Positions 32,564 through 41,528 of a stretch of 64,000 nt of DNA are shown piece by piece (the stretch's first letter is position 1; the number at the start of each line of letters is the position of its first letter). The stretch is taken from contig NZ_FWXI01000005.1 in assembly GCF_900176355.1 (NCBI RefSeq), positions 186,001 to 250,000 on the forward strand, given 5' to 3'. The notes below the pieces were generated by a model, which saw nothing but the letters and a program-made list of their open reading frames with translations, searched no databases and was not told the origin of the DNA. Position numbers and translations under genes: made by a program. This stretch comes from Sporomusa malonica. GTDB lineage: Bacteria > Bacillota > Negativicutes > Sporomusales > Sporomusaceae.

Positions 32564-33178
32564 CTAATTTTTTCGTTTAACCTCAACTTGATTAGACTTA
32601 AGCTGATATAACTCAGTTACTGCCCTTTTGACTTTGTCAATTACTGATTGAGACAACTTGTCTGATTTGTTTGTTGTCTCAACTACATCAGGTCTAATTA
32701 CAACCTTGGCAATTTTTCGTTCATCGGCAATAATTCCTGGTTCAATATAAACTACTACACTCTTGATTTTACCCACATTTTCCTGCTGAGCCGCATCGGC
32801 GATAGCTACTGTTACTTTAGCATCAGCGACACCGTCGATGGCCAGTACTGTTGCCCTAATTTGTTTGGATAAGTCTCTTATATACAGCTCACGGGCCAAT
32901 TCATTGCGTTTACCGGTAACATGATTGGCTGCGCTCAAAATGTTACCATCAGATAAATCACTTTCAGCCCGAGTTGCTAATGTTGGAATTTGATCTTCTG
33001 TCAGCCTAGTTTCAATAACACTGATGATTGGATTTAAAATAGCCAGCATGATAAACAAACCCATAATCACCCTTATAAAGCGCTGCATACTGTTGTTTGG
33101 CAGTAAAAGCTCCAAAAACGAGGCAAATAATACCACAAATATAATACTTTTTACCCATACAGTAATAGAATCTATCAT
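32564..33178 (-). CDS. spoIIIAF: Stage III sporulation protein AF
   Basis: A 204-residue protein. Two N-terminal membrane segments (about residues 7-25 and 34-52, IRVIMGLFIMLAILNPIISV) are followed by a soluble ring-building-like domain with VLAIDGVADAKVTVAIADAA and IKSVVVYIEPGI. It is part of the SpoIIIA channel complex in the mother-cell membrane. ATG 33178 is preceded by AGGTGATGAT. It lies 25 bases after spoIIIAE and 13 before spoIIIAG. Confidence 0.94.
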   Translation of the reverse strand: MIDSITVWVKSIIFVVLFASFLELLLPNNSMQRFIRVIMGLFIMLAILNPIISVIETRLTEDQIPTLATRAESDLSDGNILSAANHVTGKRNELARELYIRDLSKQIRATVLAIDGVADAKVTVAIADAAQQENVGKIKSVVVYIEPGIIADERKIAKVVIRPDVVETTNKSDKLSQSVIDKVKRAVTELYQLKSNQVEVKRKN

Positions 33179-33203
33179 ATCATCACCTACCGCAAAGGCT
33201 TCG

Positions 33204-34364
33204 CTAACGCAACATCATGGCAACACTGCCGGCACCGATAATCATAGTCACTACTAAAAAAAACATCAATGCAACTGTTAATAACGCACCAAACACCAAG
33301 AGCAGATTATTGCCCATAGCATCCAGGCACTTGGCCATTTTTTCATCTCCCATGGGTTGGATCAAAGCCCCGGCAATCTTTATCACTACTACCAGCGAAA
33401 TCAGTTTTACGAGCGGCAGCGCACACAATAGGGCAATTGCTAATACTCCGAAGATACCTACTGCGTTTTTTAAAAGCAGCGATGCACCCATAACCAACTC
33501 GACAGTGTCGGCAAACATTTTGCCGACTACAGGTATAAAAGTAGCGGTTGCGTATTTCGCCGTTCTCAAGGTCAATCCATCAGCAACACTGCCAGCCACT
33601 CCCTGGATACTGACAATACCAATAAATATTACCAATACTAAACCTAGTGTCATCATCCCAGCCTGTTTGAGTACTCCGGTCAAATTGCTAAGCTTATAGT
33701 TACCGGAGAGATAGTTGACACACTCTAAAATAGCCGTTAAGAATAGTAACGGTAAAATAATGTCTTTAACAAGGACACTTGTCACACTGACAACTAGCAG
33801 CATAAGCGGAGTAAACAACGCCACTGATGTTAACGCACCTACCCCGGCTAATAGGGATAACAACAATGGCAATAGTGCTTCCATAAAGCCGACCATATTG
33901 CCTACAGTTTCTCTGGCCAGTGTCAGTCCCTGATAAAAGGCACTCAACGCGATCACCGATAAGAAGATAAAGCATACGCTGTAGGCCAGTAAGGAAATAG
34001 TCGACTGTTCAAATGAATTCTGCAGATTTTGTAGCAGCGCGCATAACACTGCCAAAAAAAGCAGTTTCCCCATCAGGTGAATATTAATTGCTATTTCCTT
34101 AAATAAATAGGAAATCAGCTTATTAGCAATGGTTTGCCAGTTGAAAGCAAGTCCTTTAGTCGCAATGTCTTTGATTGTTTCAGTAGTCAATAACGGTATA
34201 TCTTCATTCAGCTCTTTATTGACTACCTGAATAAAATGATTGACATTATTAACTGATGAACTGTCCAGCAAATCTATCGGCAAATCTGGACTAACATCAG
34301 GTGCTGCCCAAGCGATATTAATACCAAAAATACATACTAATATTGTAATAATTAACTTTTTCAC
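33204..34364 (-). CDS. spoIIIAE: Stage III sporulation protein AE
   Basis: A 386-residue polytopic membrane protein. A signal-like segment at residues 3-22 is followed by a soluble N-terminal region (about 25-90) and then seven to eight membrane helices. LMGKLLFLAVLCALLQNLQN and the GKMFADTVELVMGASLLLKN loop are conserved in the family. It is the largest membrane subunit of the SpoIIIA channel. GTG 34364 is preferred, six bases after GGTGGA; GTG 34370 is possible. Confidence 0.94.
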   Translation of the reverse strand: MKKLIITILVCIFGINIAWAAPDVSPDLPIDLLDSSSVNNVNHFIQVVNKELNEDIPLLTTETIKDIATKGLAFNWQTIANKLISYLFKEIAINIHLMGKLLFLAVLCALLQNLQNSFEQSTISLLAYSVCFIFLSVIALSAFYQGLTLARETVGNMVGFMEALLPLLLSLLAGVGALTSVALFTPLMLLVVSVTSVLVKDIILPLLFLTAILECVNYLSGNYKLSNLTGVLKQAGMMTLGLVLVIFIGIVSIQGVAGSVADGLTLRTAKYATATFIPVVGKMFADTVELVMGASLLLKNAVGIFGVLAIALLCALPLVKLISLVVVIKIAGALIQPMGDEKMAKCLDAMGNNLLLVFGALLTVALMFFLVVTMIIGAGSVAMMLR

Positions 34365-34376
34365 GTGCACTCCACC

Positions 34377-34763
34377 TTAAGGAATGAGTCTCACGATTGT
34401 TTCCAGTACCAATGCAATTATAGGGACGGCCATAACCATAACCAATATTTTACCGGCAAATTCGATCTTCCCAGCTACTGCGCCTTCGCCGGCATCCCGG
34501 CATACTTGAGCTCCAAACTCTGTGACATAAGCAATACCGATAATTTTAAGGATGGTATTTAAGTACATTTGGCTGATGTTGGCCTTTTCTGCTAAATCAC
34601 GGAATAAATCTAGCACAACGTTAAGTTTGCTAAGCACCATTAAAAAAATGATGGCCGATAGTGCCAAGCCAAGCTGTACAGCAAGCTCGGGCCGCTGCTG
34701 TTTGATGATTAAAATTAAAAGCGTAACAACAAACCCTAGACCGATAATTTGTATGATTTCCAT
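34377..34763 (-). CDS. spoIIIAD: Stage III sporulation protein AD
   Basis: A 128-residue membrane protein with about four helices. It begins MEIIQIIGLGFVVTLLILII and has QRPELAVQLGLALSAIIFLM and the conserved AYVTEFGAQVCRDAGEGAVA. It resembles flagellar FliQ/R-type export components only loosely. ATG 34763 follows GGGGTG; the longer frame overlaps spoIIIAC. It is part of the SpoIIIA complex. Confidence 0.94.
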   Translation of the reverse strand: MEIIQIIGLGFVVTLLILIIKQQRPELAVQLGLALSAIIFLMVLSKLNVVLDLFRDLAEKANISQMYLNTILKIIGIAYVTEFGAQVCRDAGEGAVAGKIEFAGKILVMVMAVPIIALVLETIVRLIP

Positions 34764-34776
34764 GGTGTTACACCCC

Positions 34777-34974
34777 TTAGAACAACTTAAATACATCCTG
34801 GACGGTGTTAAACAGCCGGCCCAACAGTTGCACTACCCAGAGCAACACCATGGCAAAGCCGGCAAGCGTGCACAAATGAGCCATGTCTTCTTTACCAGCC
34901 TGTTTCAAAGCTGTGTGAAAAACTGAAATTAAGATACCCACCCCAGCAATTTTAAACAGCATATCTATCCCCAT
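34777..34974 (-). CDS. spoIIIAC: Stage III sporulation protein AC
   Basis: A 65-residue protein with two membrane helices: MLFKIAGVGILISVFHTALK, the conserved AGKEDMAHLCTLAGFAMVLL, and a C-terminal VVQLLGRLFNTVQDVFKLF. This is normal SpoIIIAC length. It lies 13 bases before spoIIIAD, as in all spoIIIA operons. Confidence 0.95.
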   Translation of the reverse strand: MGIDMLFKIAGVGILISVFHTALKQAGKEDMAHLCTLAGFAMVLLWVVQLLGRLFNTVQDVFKLF

Positions 34975-35015
34975 TTCTTACTCTCTCCTTTCTAATGCTG
35001 AACAGCTAACCTTCC

Positions 35016-35534
35016 TTATGCCAAAACTATGACTACCGCCAAGCCTCCACAAACTCCCAAATAGCGATACATTTTTACATTTTGCTCACAAAGCTTTTCA
35101 GCTTCGTACTGAATTCTGGACAACTGCTCATGCACTAAATCCAAAGATTTATGCTGTTCTTCTCGGTTCATTCCGCCTAAGTTGGCGCTAAACACAGCGA
35201 GAACTTCCCTTTCCTGCTTTTTTAAAACAAGCAGGTTTACTTCTGTTAACGCCTGACTCATTGCAGCCTGAGGCGTTAACCAACCGTTATTAACTAATAA
35301 TTCTGACATAATATGGAATAAATCAGCCACCGGCCCGGTGATTCCACCGGTACATTGGGATAAGGCTTCAGGTAGCGGCACTGCTACATAATTGATGTGA
35401 GATTTAAGGGCCAACAGACAGCTGATGATCTGGCGAATTTGCCTTGGGCGTTCCACATATCGCGCCGCTAGATTAAACCCAATGCATGCTCCTGCAGTAA
35501 CAATCATTAAACTACCAAAGATTTTGAGCCACAT
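35016..35534 (-). CDS. spoIIIAB: Stage III sporulation protein AB
   Basis: A 172-residue protein. An N-terminal membrane segment (residues 3-22), a helical domain with RPRQIRQIISCLLALKSHIN and YVAVPLPEALSQ, and a final membrane helix GVCGGLAVVIVLA match the family. It resembles GspF-type secretion platform proteins and partners the SpoIIIAA ATPase. ATG 35534 follows GAGGTGA, and its start overlaps the spoIIIAA 3' end by 28 bases, implying coupled translation. Confidence 0.94.
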   Translation of the reverse strand: MWLKIFGSLMIVTAGACIGFNLAARYVERPRQIRQIISCLLALKSHINYVAVPLPEALSQCTGGITGPVADLFHIMSELLVNNGWLTPQAAMSQALTEVNLLVLKKQEREVLAVFSANLGGMNREEQHKSLDLVHEQLSRIQYEAEKLCEQNVKMYRYLGVCGGLAVVIVLA

Positions 35535-36529
35535 ACCTTCACCTCATTCATACAGGTATACATCACTTTTTCCTGACGCGAGTCAAATATTTCTTCAACA
35601 GTTCCTGGACCTAACCGGTTGCTTAATATAACATACCGCTCAAAAATCTTTTGCTTCACTAGCTCGCCAATGTAGGGACGGTTACAGAGTTCATCAATTG
35701 TCCGGCTATGGGCAGTCGCAATTACGCTTACACCGGCATGAACGGCTTCACGTACGGCTGCAGCATCTTCAGCGCGGCCTAATTCATCTGTTGCTACTAC
35801 TTGCGGTGCCATAGACCTGATGAGCATTAATAGGCCGCTGGCTTTAGGACAAGCATCAAGAACATCAACACGCGGCCCTAAGTCTACACTAGGAATACCA
35901 TTTTGACAGGCGGCAATCTCTGAGCGCTCATCAACCAAGCCAATGTGTATGCCAGCAATAGCCAACAAAGGGTTTCCTGTACTCAGCTGCCTAATTAAAT
36001 CTCGTAAAATTGTTGTCTTACCACAACGCGGCGGCGAAATGATTAAGGTGCTAGATACACAGCCTCGGCTATTGGCCGCTACAAAAGGAAGGATGCAGTC
36101 AGCACAGCCGAGCATTTCTCTTGCTAAACGGATGTTTAGTGAACTAATATTTTTTAGTGTCTTAACTGTTCCGTCAAAAGCTGTTGCCTGTCCAGCTAAA
36201 CCGACTCGATGCCCACCCTTGACGGTCAAATACCCCTGCCTTAATTCCTCTTCAAATGCATATACAGAGTTTTTGCATATCAGTTGAAAAGTTCTGGCCA
36301 AATCTTCGCTATTGCAGCGGTAAGGCTCCGGCTTACCTTCTGTTTGACCAGACACAGGAACTGTGATGTCATGATTACTCAGCACTAGTAATAATGGCTG
36401 ATTAACCCTAATGCGGATTTCAGTGACCTTATGCAAAACAATGGCAGGTAATGTTAGGAGTAGCTTTGCTATGTGAGGAGGTAAAATAGGACAAATATGT
36501 TGGTTTAAAACAGTTTGAAAATTTTCCAT
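35507..36529 (-). CDS. spoIIIAA: Stage III sporulation protein AA (ATPase)
   Basis: A 340-residue AAA-type secretion ATPase. The N-terminal domain has EIRIRVNQPLLLVL and SVYAFEEELRQGYLTVKGGH followed by RVGLAGQA. Walker A is ISPPRCGKTTILRDLIRQ near residue 185, and Walker B-like VVATDELGRAEDAAAVREAV follows. It powers the SpoIIIA channel from the mother-cell side. ATG 36529 was chosen, giving the usual family length, though its GAGG site is about 11 bases away; ATG 36580 would add 17 codons. Confidence 0.94.
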   Translation of the reverse strand: MENFQTVLNQHICPILPPHIAKLLLTLPAIVLHKVTEIRIRVNQPLLLVLSNHDITVPVSGQTEGKPEPYRCNSEDLARTFQLICKNSVYAFEEELRQGYLTVKGGHRVGLAGQATAFDGTVKTLKNISSLNIRLAREMLGCADCILPFVAANSRGCVSSTLIISPPRCGKTTILRDLIRQLSTGNPLLAIAGIHIGLVDERSEIAACQNGIPSVDLGPRVDVLDACPKASGLLMLIRSMAPQVVATDELGRAEDAAAVREAVHAGVSVIATAHSRTIDELCNRPYIGELVKQKIFERYVILSNRLGPGTVEEIFDSRQEKVMYTCMNEVKVCGSKSLVV

Positions 36530-36595
36530 GCTTTTTTCATCCTCATTATTCGTTGGTGACTTGTCCTCAAGTCTCTGCATTACCCTTTCTTTACA

Positions 36596-36623
36596 TAGAT
36601 ATGTTTAAGAAATAAATTTATGC
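36596..36623 (-). promoter_or_regulatory. Possible SigmaE promoter of the spoIIIA operon
   Basis: GCATAAA (36623-36617), a 13-base spacer and CATATCTA (36603-36596) loosely resemble the SigmaE -35 and -10 (kmATATT and CATACAnT). The spoIIIA operon is known to depend on SigmaE in B. subtilis. The match is partial, so this is only a candidate. Confidence 0.35.
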
Positions 36624-36630
36624 CAAAAAA

Positions 36631-36656
36631 GAAAGACTTGGCTTTTGTGCCAAGTC
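36631..36656 (+). repeat. Dispersed repeat fragment G (module-1 head hairpin)
   Basis: AAAGAAAGACTTGGC, a TTTTGT loop and GCCAAGTC reproduce the first hairpin of repeat module 1, with two extra loop bases. It sits just beyond the terminator that follows the CD1247-like gene. Confidence 0.6.
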
Positions 36657-36659
36657 AGT

Positions 36660-36686
36660 GAAAAATCCCGAGGGTTGCCTCGGGAT
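36660..36686 (-). terminator. Terminator after the CD1247-like gene
   Basis: ATCCCGAGG and CCTCGGGAT form a 9-bp stem with a 4-base loop, followed on the minus strand by TTTTTC. It ends the efp-side transcript before spoIIIAA. Confidence 0.85.
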
Positions 36687-36711
36687 AGCAAGATGTCTTA
36701 TTAAAATATCG

Positions 36712-37191
36712 TTATACGCCGGGGTGCATAATATGGCCGGAACTTCTCATGTCATGTAAACTATCAGCAGTAATATCCAATGCATTATCATAGACTACGC
36801 CGCCACAGTATGGGCAGGTGACCTCAATATCGTCATCCTCGTCTAAGATGTCTGATTCAAAAGTTACTAGCTCATGACAGCCCGGGCAGGCCACTTCGAC
36901 GATATCGTCTTCATAAGCTTCCTCATATAGGTCGTCGTCATAGTCAGCATCGTCTTCATCAAAATCTTCTTCATATATCTGCTCTTCGAGGTCAGTCAAA
37001 TCTTCGTCAATTGATTCTACATACTCCTCAAGTTCCATCTGCGCCAAATTGACATTTTGGACTTCATCGGCAAACGATTCGAGCACGTCAATAATATTGA
37101 GCAAAACCTTGCCCTCAGATGAATGTTCGTTAACATTAAGCCCTTGTGTTAACCCATGTAAATAGGCAACCTTTTCCTTAAGGTTTCTCAT
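36712..37191 (-). CDS. CD1247-like protein with C-terminal zinc ribbon
   Basis: A 159-residue acidic protein. The N-terminal helical domain (MRNLKEKVAYLHGLTQGLNV, then LLNIIDVLESFADEV) is the type found in the CD1247 family. A very acidic linker (EEQIYEEDFDEDDADYDDD) follows, then a zinc ribbon with CPGC and CPYC about 25 residues apart. The function is unknown; zinc or RNA-polymerase binding is possible for such ribbons. ATG 37191 follows GGGGG by ten bases. It comes after efp with a 105-base gap. Confidence 0.75.
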   Translation of the reverse strand: MRNLKEKVAYLHGLTQGLNVNEHSSEGKVLLNIIDVLESFADEVQNVNLAQMELEEYVESIDEDLTDLEEQIYEEDFDEDDADYDDDLYEEAYEDDIVEVACPGCHELVTFESDILDEDDDIEVTCPYCGGVVYDNALDITADSLHDMRSSGHIMHPGV

Positions 37192-37296
37192 AAAAATTAA
37201 ACCCCCTTTAGCTATGTTCAAAGCATTAGACACTATTTGTAGTATGTCCAATGCTTATTAAAACATAACTTTTCGGGGGTTTTTAGCTAGCAGTTG

Positions 37297-37854
37297 TTAT
37301 GCACGTTCGATATAGTCACCGCTTCGGGTGTCAATTCTTAGAACCTCACCAATATTAATGAAAAGAGGTACACGTACAACATGTCCAGTTTCAAGTTTAG
37401 CCGGTTTTGTACCGCCGGTAGCAGTATCACCCCTGATGCCAGGGTCGGTTTCAACGACTGTCAATTCAACAGACATTGGTAAATCAATGCCGATCACATT
37501 GCCTTGGAAGAACAATACGGCAATATTCATGTTTTCTTTTAAGAATTTGCGGGCGTCACCCAATTGCTCTGCAGACAAAGCAATCTGCTCGTAATTTTCG
37601 TTATCCATCAGGTTGAACATGCCATCGCTCTCATACAGATACTGCATTTCACGACGGTCAACATGTGCCTTCGGTAATTTTTCTCCGGCATTAAAGGTCC
37701 GTTCAACGACAGCACCAGTACGGCCGTTCTTAAGTTTAGCCCGGACAAATGCAGCGCCTTTACCTGGTTTTACATGTTGGAAGTCAACCACTGCCCAGAC
37801 ATCGCCATCAATTTCAACTGTTACCCCTGTACGAAAATCATTGCTTGAAATCAT
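37297..37854 (-). CDS. efp: Translation elongation factor P
   Basis: A 185-residue three-domain protein. The modified-loop Lys is Lys32 in [18 protein letters not shown], the KOW-like first domain starts [19 protein letters not shown], and the C-terminal OB domain has [23 protein letters not shown] relieves ribosome stalling at polyproline. No lysyl-tRNA-like EpmA is in the window; a Bacillus-type 5-aminopentanol modification is possible. ATG 37854 follows GGGGAGG. It lies directly downstream of the Xaa-Pro peptidase, as in B. subtilis. Confidence 0.97.
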   Translation of the reverse strand: MISSNDFRTGVTVEIDGDVWAVVDFQHVKPGKGAAFVRAKLKNGRTGAVVERTFNAGEKLPKAHVDRREMQYLYESDGMFNLMDNENYEQIALSAEQLGDARKFLKENMNIAVLFFQGNVIGIDLPMSVELTVVETDPGIRGDTATGGTKPAKLETGHVVRVPLFINIGEVLRIDTRSGDYIERA

Positions 37855-37881
37855 TGATAAGCCTCCCCATTGTTCGGTCAA

Positions 37882-38949
37882 TTAGCCTATTTCTATTAAA
37901 TCCTTGCTGCTAGTGGTCAAAATTGTGCAACCAGCAGCAGAAACAACCACTAAGTCTTCAATACGCACTCCGCCCCAGCCAGGAAGGTAAATTCCTGGTT
38001 CGACAGATACTACCATACCTTCAGCCAGCTCAATATCGCCAGCCGGAGACAATCTGGGGTCCTCATGGATAAACAGCCCAACGCCATGCCCTAAACCATG
38101 CCCAAAATATTCGCCATAACCCGCATCAGTAATTACCTGCCTGGCAATCTGATCAACTTCCTTGCCTCTCTTACCAGCTTTCACAGCATTAACTCCTGCT
38201 AACTGGGCTGACAATACAATATTATAGATGGTACGCTGTTTATCATTAGCTTTTCCGATCACAACTGTTCGCGTCATGTCCGAATGATAGCCTTGGTAAA
38301 CTGCGCCAAAGTCCATAGTTACAAAGTCACCGACTTCAATAACTTTATTTGAGGCCTTGCCATGTGGCAACGCACCTCTGACTCCTGAGGCTACAATAGT
38401 ATCAAATGCTGTTTTTTCCGCACCAAGCTTGCGCATCTGATATTCCAGTTCAAGCGCAAGTTCCAATTCGGTTAAGCCTGGCTTCAGGATTTTTATCACT
38501 TGATTAAATGCTGAATCAGCAATTTCGACAGCCTTAGTAAGCACAACTAATTCTTGTGGATCTTTAACCATCCTCAGTGTGTCAAGCTTGACAGGTATCA
38601 AATCTGCTCCATTAAGAGAATCAGCAAGCTTTTGATAAACTTCCCAAGTTACAAAATCACTTTCAAAACCAATGCGTACAAGCCCCAATTCCTTCACAGC
38701 ACCTGCCAAACTCTCATAGATAGCATTACCGTGCCGGACAACCTGATATAATGGTGCTTGTTGTTTAGCTTGTTCAATATATCTGAAGTCAGTCAGTAAT
38801 TTTCGTGATTGTCTGCTGATAACCAGCATGCCTGATGATCCAGCGAAACCACTAAAATACTGCCGATTTTCCGGTTTTGTTATGACAATGCCGTCAAGAT
38901 GAATCTCAGTCATCAGTTCGTGAAGTCTTGCTAAACGCTGCTGTATCAT
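37882..38949 (-). CDS. Xaa-Pro aminopeptidase (M24B)
   Basis: A 355-residue metallopeptidase. The N-terminal creatinase-like domain covers residues 1-125. The catalytic pita-bread domain has FVTMDFGAVYQGYHSDMTRT (two metal Asp), YFGHGLGHGVGLFIHEDPRL (His) and GMVVSVEPGIYLPGWGGVRI (Glu). It removes an N-terminal residue before proline. The B. subtilis homologue YqhT also lies next to efp. ATG 38949; it ends 27 bases before efp begins and 3 bases after aroQ ends. Confidence 0.92.
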   Translation of the reverse strand: MIQQRLARLHELMTEIHLDGIVITKPENRQYFSGFAGSSGMLVISRQSRKLLTDFRYIEQAKQQAPLYQVVRHGNAIYESLAGAVKELGLVRIGFESDFVTWEVYQKLADSLNGADLIPVKLDTLRMVKDPQELVVLTKAVEIADSAFNQVIKILKPGLTELELALELEYQMRKLGAEKTAFDTIVASGVRGALPHGKASNKVIEVGDFVTMDFGAVYQGYHSDMTRTVVIGKANDKQRTIYNIVLSAQLAGVNAVKAGKRGKEVDQIARQVITDAGYGEYFGHGLGHGVGLFIHEDPRLSPAGDIELAEGMVVSVEPGIYLPGWGGVRIEDLVVVSAAGCTILTTSSKDLIEIG

Positions 38950-38952
38950 CGA

Positions 38953-39405
38953 TTATGCGCTCCTTATCAAACATGATGCCGCCTCTAGTGCTAACAAATA
39001 GCTGTTTGCGCCAAACCCAGCTATTTGACCAAGCGCTACTGGCGATACTACTGAATGATGGCGGAATTCTTCGCGCCGGTAAATATTAGATAAATGCACT
39101 TCAATGGCAGGTACACTTACAGCTGCCAGCGCGTCACGCACAGCAACGCTATAATGAGTTAAAGCGGCCGGATTAATGATAATACAGGCAAACTTGTCCT
39201 CAGCTTCCTGAATCGTGTCAATCATAACACCTTCATGGTTAGTCTGGACAATAGTCAGTTGTAGCCCAAGCTCCCTTGCCCGCTCATTTAGCCTGGTGTT
39301 AATATCGTCAAGCGTAGTCGAGCCGTATATTGCCGGCTCACGCTTTCCAAGCAAATTTAGGTTAGGTCCATGAATGATCAAGACTTTCTCTGTAGAGGCT
39401 TCCAC
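38953..39405 (-). CDS. aroQ: 3-dehydroquinate dehydratase, type II
   Basis: A 150-residue protein. [20 protein letters not shown] holds the lid Tyr and active-site Asn; [16 protein letters not shown] and [20 protein letters not shown] hold catalytic His and Arg. It makes 3-dehydroshikimate in the shikimate pathway. GTG 39405 is eight bases after GGAG. The 162-base gap upstream, toward the PBP gene, shows no gene. Confidence 0.95.
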   Translation of the reverse strand: MEASTEKVLIIHGPNLNLLGKREPAIYGSTTLDDINTRLNERARELGLQLTIVQTNHEGVMIDTIQEAEDKFACIIINPAALTHYSVAVRDALAAVSVPAIEVHLSNIYRREEFRHHSVVSPVALGQIAGFGANSYLLALEAASCLIRSA

Positions 39406-39567
39406 TCCATCATCTCCAGCGTTTGTCTTCGAAAAAGCAAGCCACGATTTGCTTATATTAGCAAAATATGCATATATGCACTAGCTTTTACATTTTAGCA
39501 CATATTTCGTATTTTGACTACTAGAAAACTCACTCGTAGTTTCCCGGAGATAAGAAGGTATTTGGGC

Positions 39568-41238
39568 TTAATTCTTTAAAATAGTTGCCGCTATTTCTCT
39601 GAAAATCGGAGCGGCAACATTACTGCCTGACATTCCTTCCTCTACAAATACCACAATGACATAGTTTGGATGCTCAAGCGGAGCATAGCCGGCAAACCAT
39701 GCGTGATTGATCCCTTGCCCAGTTATATTTTTGCGTCCAGTTTCAGCCGAACCTGTCTTGCCAGCTGAGCCCAAACCTTCCACATTGGCTGCTTGGCCAG
39801 TACCGTATTGTGTGACGGCAGCCATCATTCCCCTCAGTCTTTCAGCTGTTTGGCGTGACATGACCCGCACATTTGGATGAGACTCATGAAATCTCTTGAC
39901 AGTAATACCTTCTGGACTAGTAAGACTGCTAACAATATATGGCTCAATCTTAATTCCATCATTAACAATTGTTGCCACCGTTTGTGCTATTTGTACCGGA
40001 GTGGCTTCGCAAAATCCCTGACCAATGGCCAAATTGGCCAAATCACCAGGATACAGCTGATCAGCTTCCGGCAAATTACCTTCACTTTCACCTAAAAACT
40101 CCAGTTTAGTTCGTGAACCATAACCTAGCTTTTGGGCCATGACAATAAGTTTGTCAGATCCTATTTTTAATGCAATTTCAATAAATACCGGATTACTGGA
40201 GTGAGCCATAGCCTCGGTAATTGTGAGTCGCCCTTTTGGCCCGCGTTCATAGTCCCACCCCTGAAACCTAGTATTATTAACATCAATATAGCCGGGGTCA
40301 AAAAATACATCATCCATTTTCACTGTCTTATTTTCAAGTGCCGCCGCTGCTACTACCAGTTTAAAAACCGAGCCAGGTTGATAGGATGAAACTGCCCGGT
40401 TAAGTAGTGGAGCGCTATTTTGCTCCAAGTAATGGCTAAGATTATTGGCGTCAAAGGCAGGTCTTGAAGCCATAGCCAGGATCTCGCCAGTATTAGGGCG
40501 CATTACTACCACTGCGCCTTTGACAATAGTGCGATCCATAATTTGCTCGACTTTTTGCTGGATTTGCTTATCAATTGTTAACACAATATTGGTTTCTCTG
40601 TTACCTGCCGTCAGCTTCATCCTTTTATAACCCAAACCAGGTATAAGCTGCTGGCTGGCATCCACTATCGCTGCCACGTACTCAGGCTGACTTCCTCGTA
40701 AGAGTTCATCATACATGCCTTCAATGCCGCTTACTCCTTTGTTGTCAGCCGAATTGATATATCCGACCACATGAGCGGCTAGCGCGCCATGACCATAGCG
40801 TACCTTCTCAGCGACAGCCACAGCACCAGGGATCTGCATGTCGTTAATTTGTTTAGCAGTATTACTCGCTATGCCGCCAATTAATCGAAAAGGATATTCA
40901 TTACTGTTTAAACGCCGTAAACTGGCTTCAAGCAAATCATGCGGCAAGCCGATAATACTGTCAATTCTGGTAAGCATTACTGGCTTATCTTCTACTTGGC
41001 CTGGAAAAATAACAATACTATACTGCTGGGCGGTATTAGTCAACGGCAGGTGATTACGGTCCAATATCTCACCTCTGGCAACATCTACCGGCAGTTCTTG
41101 AACGCGAATATTAAGACCCTCCAAAGCCAGTTGCGGGCCTTGAATAACCTGAAGATAGAATAAACGCATGATCAGCAGGCCGGACAGACTCAAAAAAAAT
41201 AAAACCAGCCGATACATACGTCTACTGGAATAAGCCAT
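39568..41238 (-). CDS. Class B penicillin-binding protein (PBP2/SpoVD-like transpeptidase)
   Basis: A 556-residue protein. A single N-terminal membrane anchor (residues 10-30) precedes a dimerisation/pedestal domain with GEILDRNHLPLTNT. The transpeptidase domain has SxxK in SYQPGSVFKLVVAA (about residue 290), SSN in MAHSSNPVFIEIAL, and KTG in GSAGKTGSAETG near 495. It cross-links peptidoglycan outside the membrane. It has no PASTA domain, so it is closer to a PbpA/FtsI-like elongasome enzyme than to a PASTA-bearing SpoVD. Its gene lies downstream of DUF4911 and trhP. Confidence 0.88.
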   Translation of the reverse strand: MAYSSRRMYRLVLFFLSLSGLLIMRLFYLQVIQGPQLALEGLNIRVQELPVDVARGEILDRNHLPLTNTAQQYSIVIFPGQVEDKPVMLTRIDSIIGLPHDLLEASLRRLNSNEYPFRLIGGIASNTAKQINDMQIPGAVAVAEKVRYGHGALAAHVVGYINSADNKGVSGIEGMYDELLRGSQPEYVAAIVDASQQLIPGLGYKRMKLTAGNRETNIVLTIDKQIQQKVEQIMDRTIVKGAVVVMRPNTGEILAMASRPAFDANNLSHYLEQNSAPLLNRAVSSYQPGSVFKLVVAAAALENKTVKMDDVFFDPGYIDVNNTRFQGWDYERGPKGRLTITEAMAHSSNPVFIEIALKIGSDKLIVMAQKLGYGSRTKLEFLGESEGNLPEADQLYPGDLANLAIGQGFCEATPVQIAQTVATIVNDGIKIEPYIVSSLTSPEGITVKRFHESHPNVRVMSRQTAERLRGMMAAVTQYGTGQAANVEGLGSAGKTGSAETGRKNITGQGINHAWFAGYAPLEHPNYVIVVFVEEGMSGSNVAAPIFREIAATILKN

Positions 41239-41294
41239 ACCGTCACCTTCTAATGCTATTAGATGGTTATAGTATGGCTTATAGCGGCAAGCAG

Positions 41295-41528
41295 TTATTC
41301 AGGGTGCTCAAAATGTTCTATGTATTGGACTTTAATCGGAAGATTAGCCAGTATCTCATGAACTTCACCAGCAGTATCTGGCGTTGCTCGGATTACTAAG
41401 ATCCCAGTAGTACGATCCAGTGTACTGACAACCCCTAGATATTCGTACCCTTCCATTATTCGATTTACATAATTAACGTTCTTTGGCTCAATTTGAATAT
41501 AAATTGGCTTGGCTACTCTATCGCTCAT
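41295..41528 (-). CDS. DUF4911 family protein
   Basis: A 77-residue protein starting MSDRVAKPIYIQIEPKNVNY, with VNRIMEGYEYLGVVSTLDRT and a final beta region. It fits the small DUF4911 family, whose fold resembles an ACT-like alpha/beta domain. The function is unknown. ATG 41528 overlaps the trhP stop (ATGA), so the two are translationally coupled and it may take part in the same tRNA pathway or in control of the following PBP gene. Confidence 0.75.
   Translation of the reverse strand: MSDRVAKPIYIQIEPKNVNYVNRIMEGYEYLGVVSTLDRTTGILVIRATPDTAGEVHEILANLPIKVQYIEHFEHPE

Noticed and set aside
33217..33699. 160-codon plus-strand frame opposite spoIIIAE
   Set aside because: Antisense to a hydrophobic membrane gene, and its Thr/Asn-rich composition is typical of such mirror frames.
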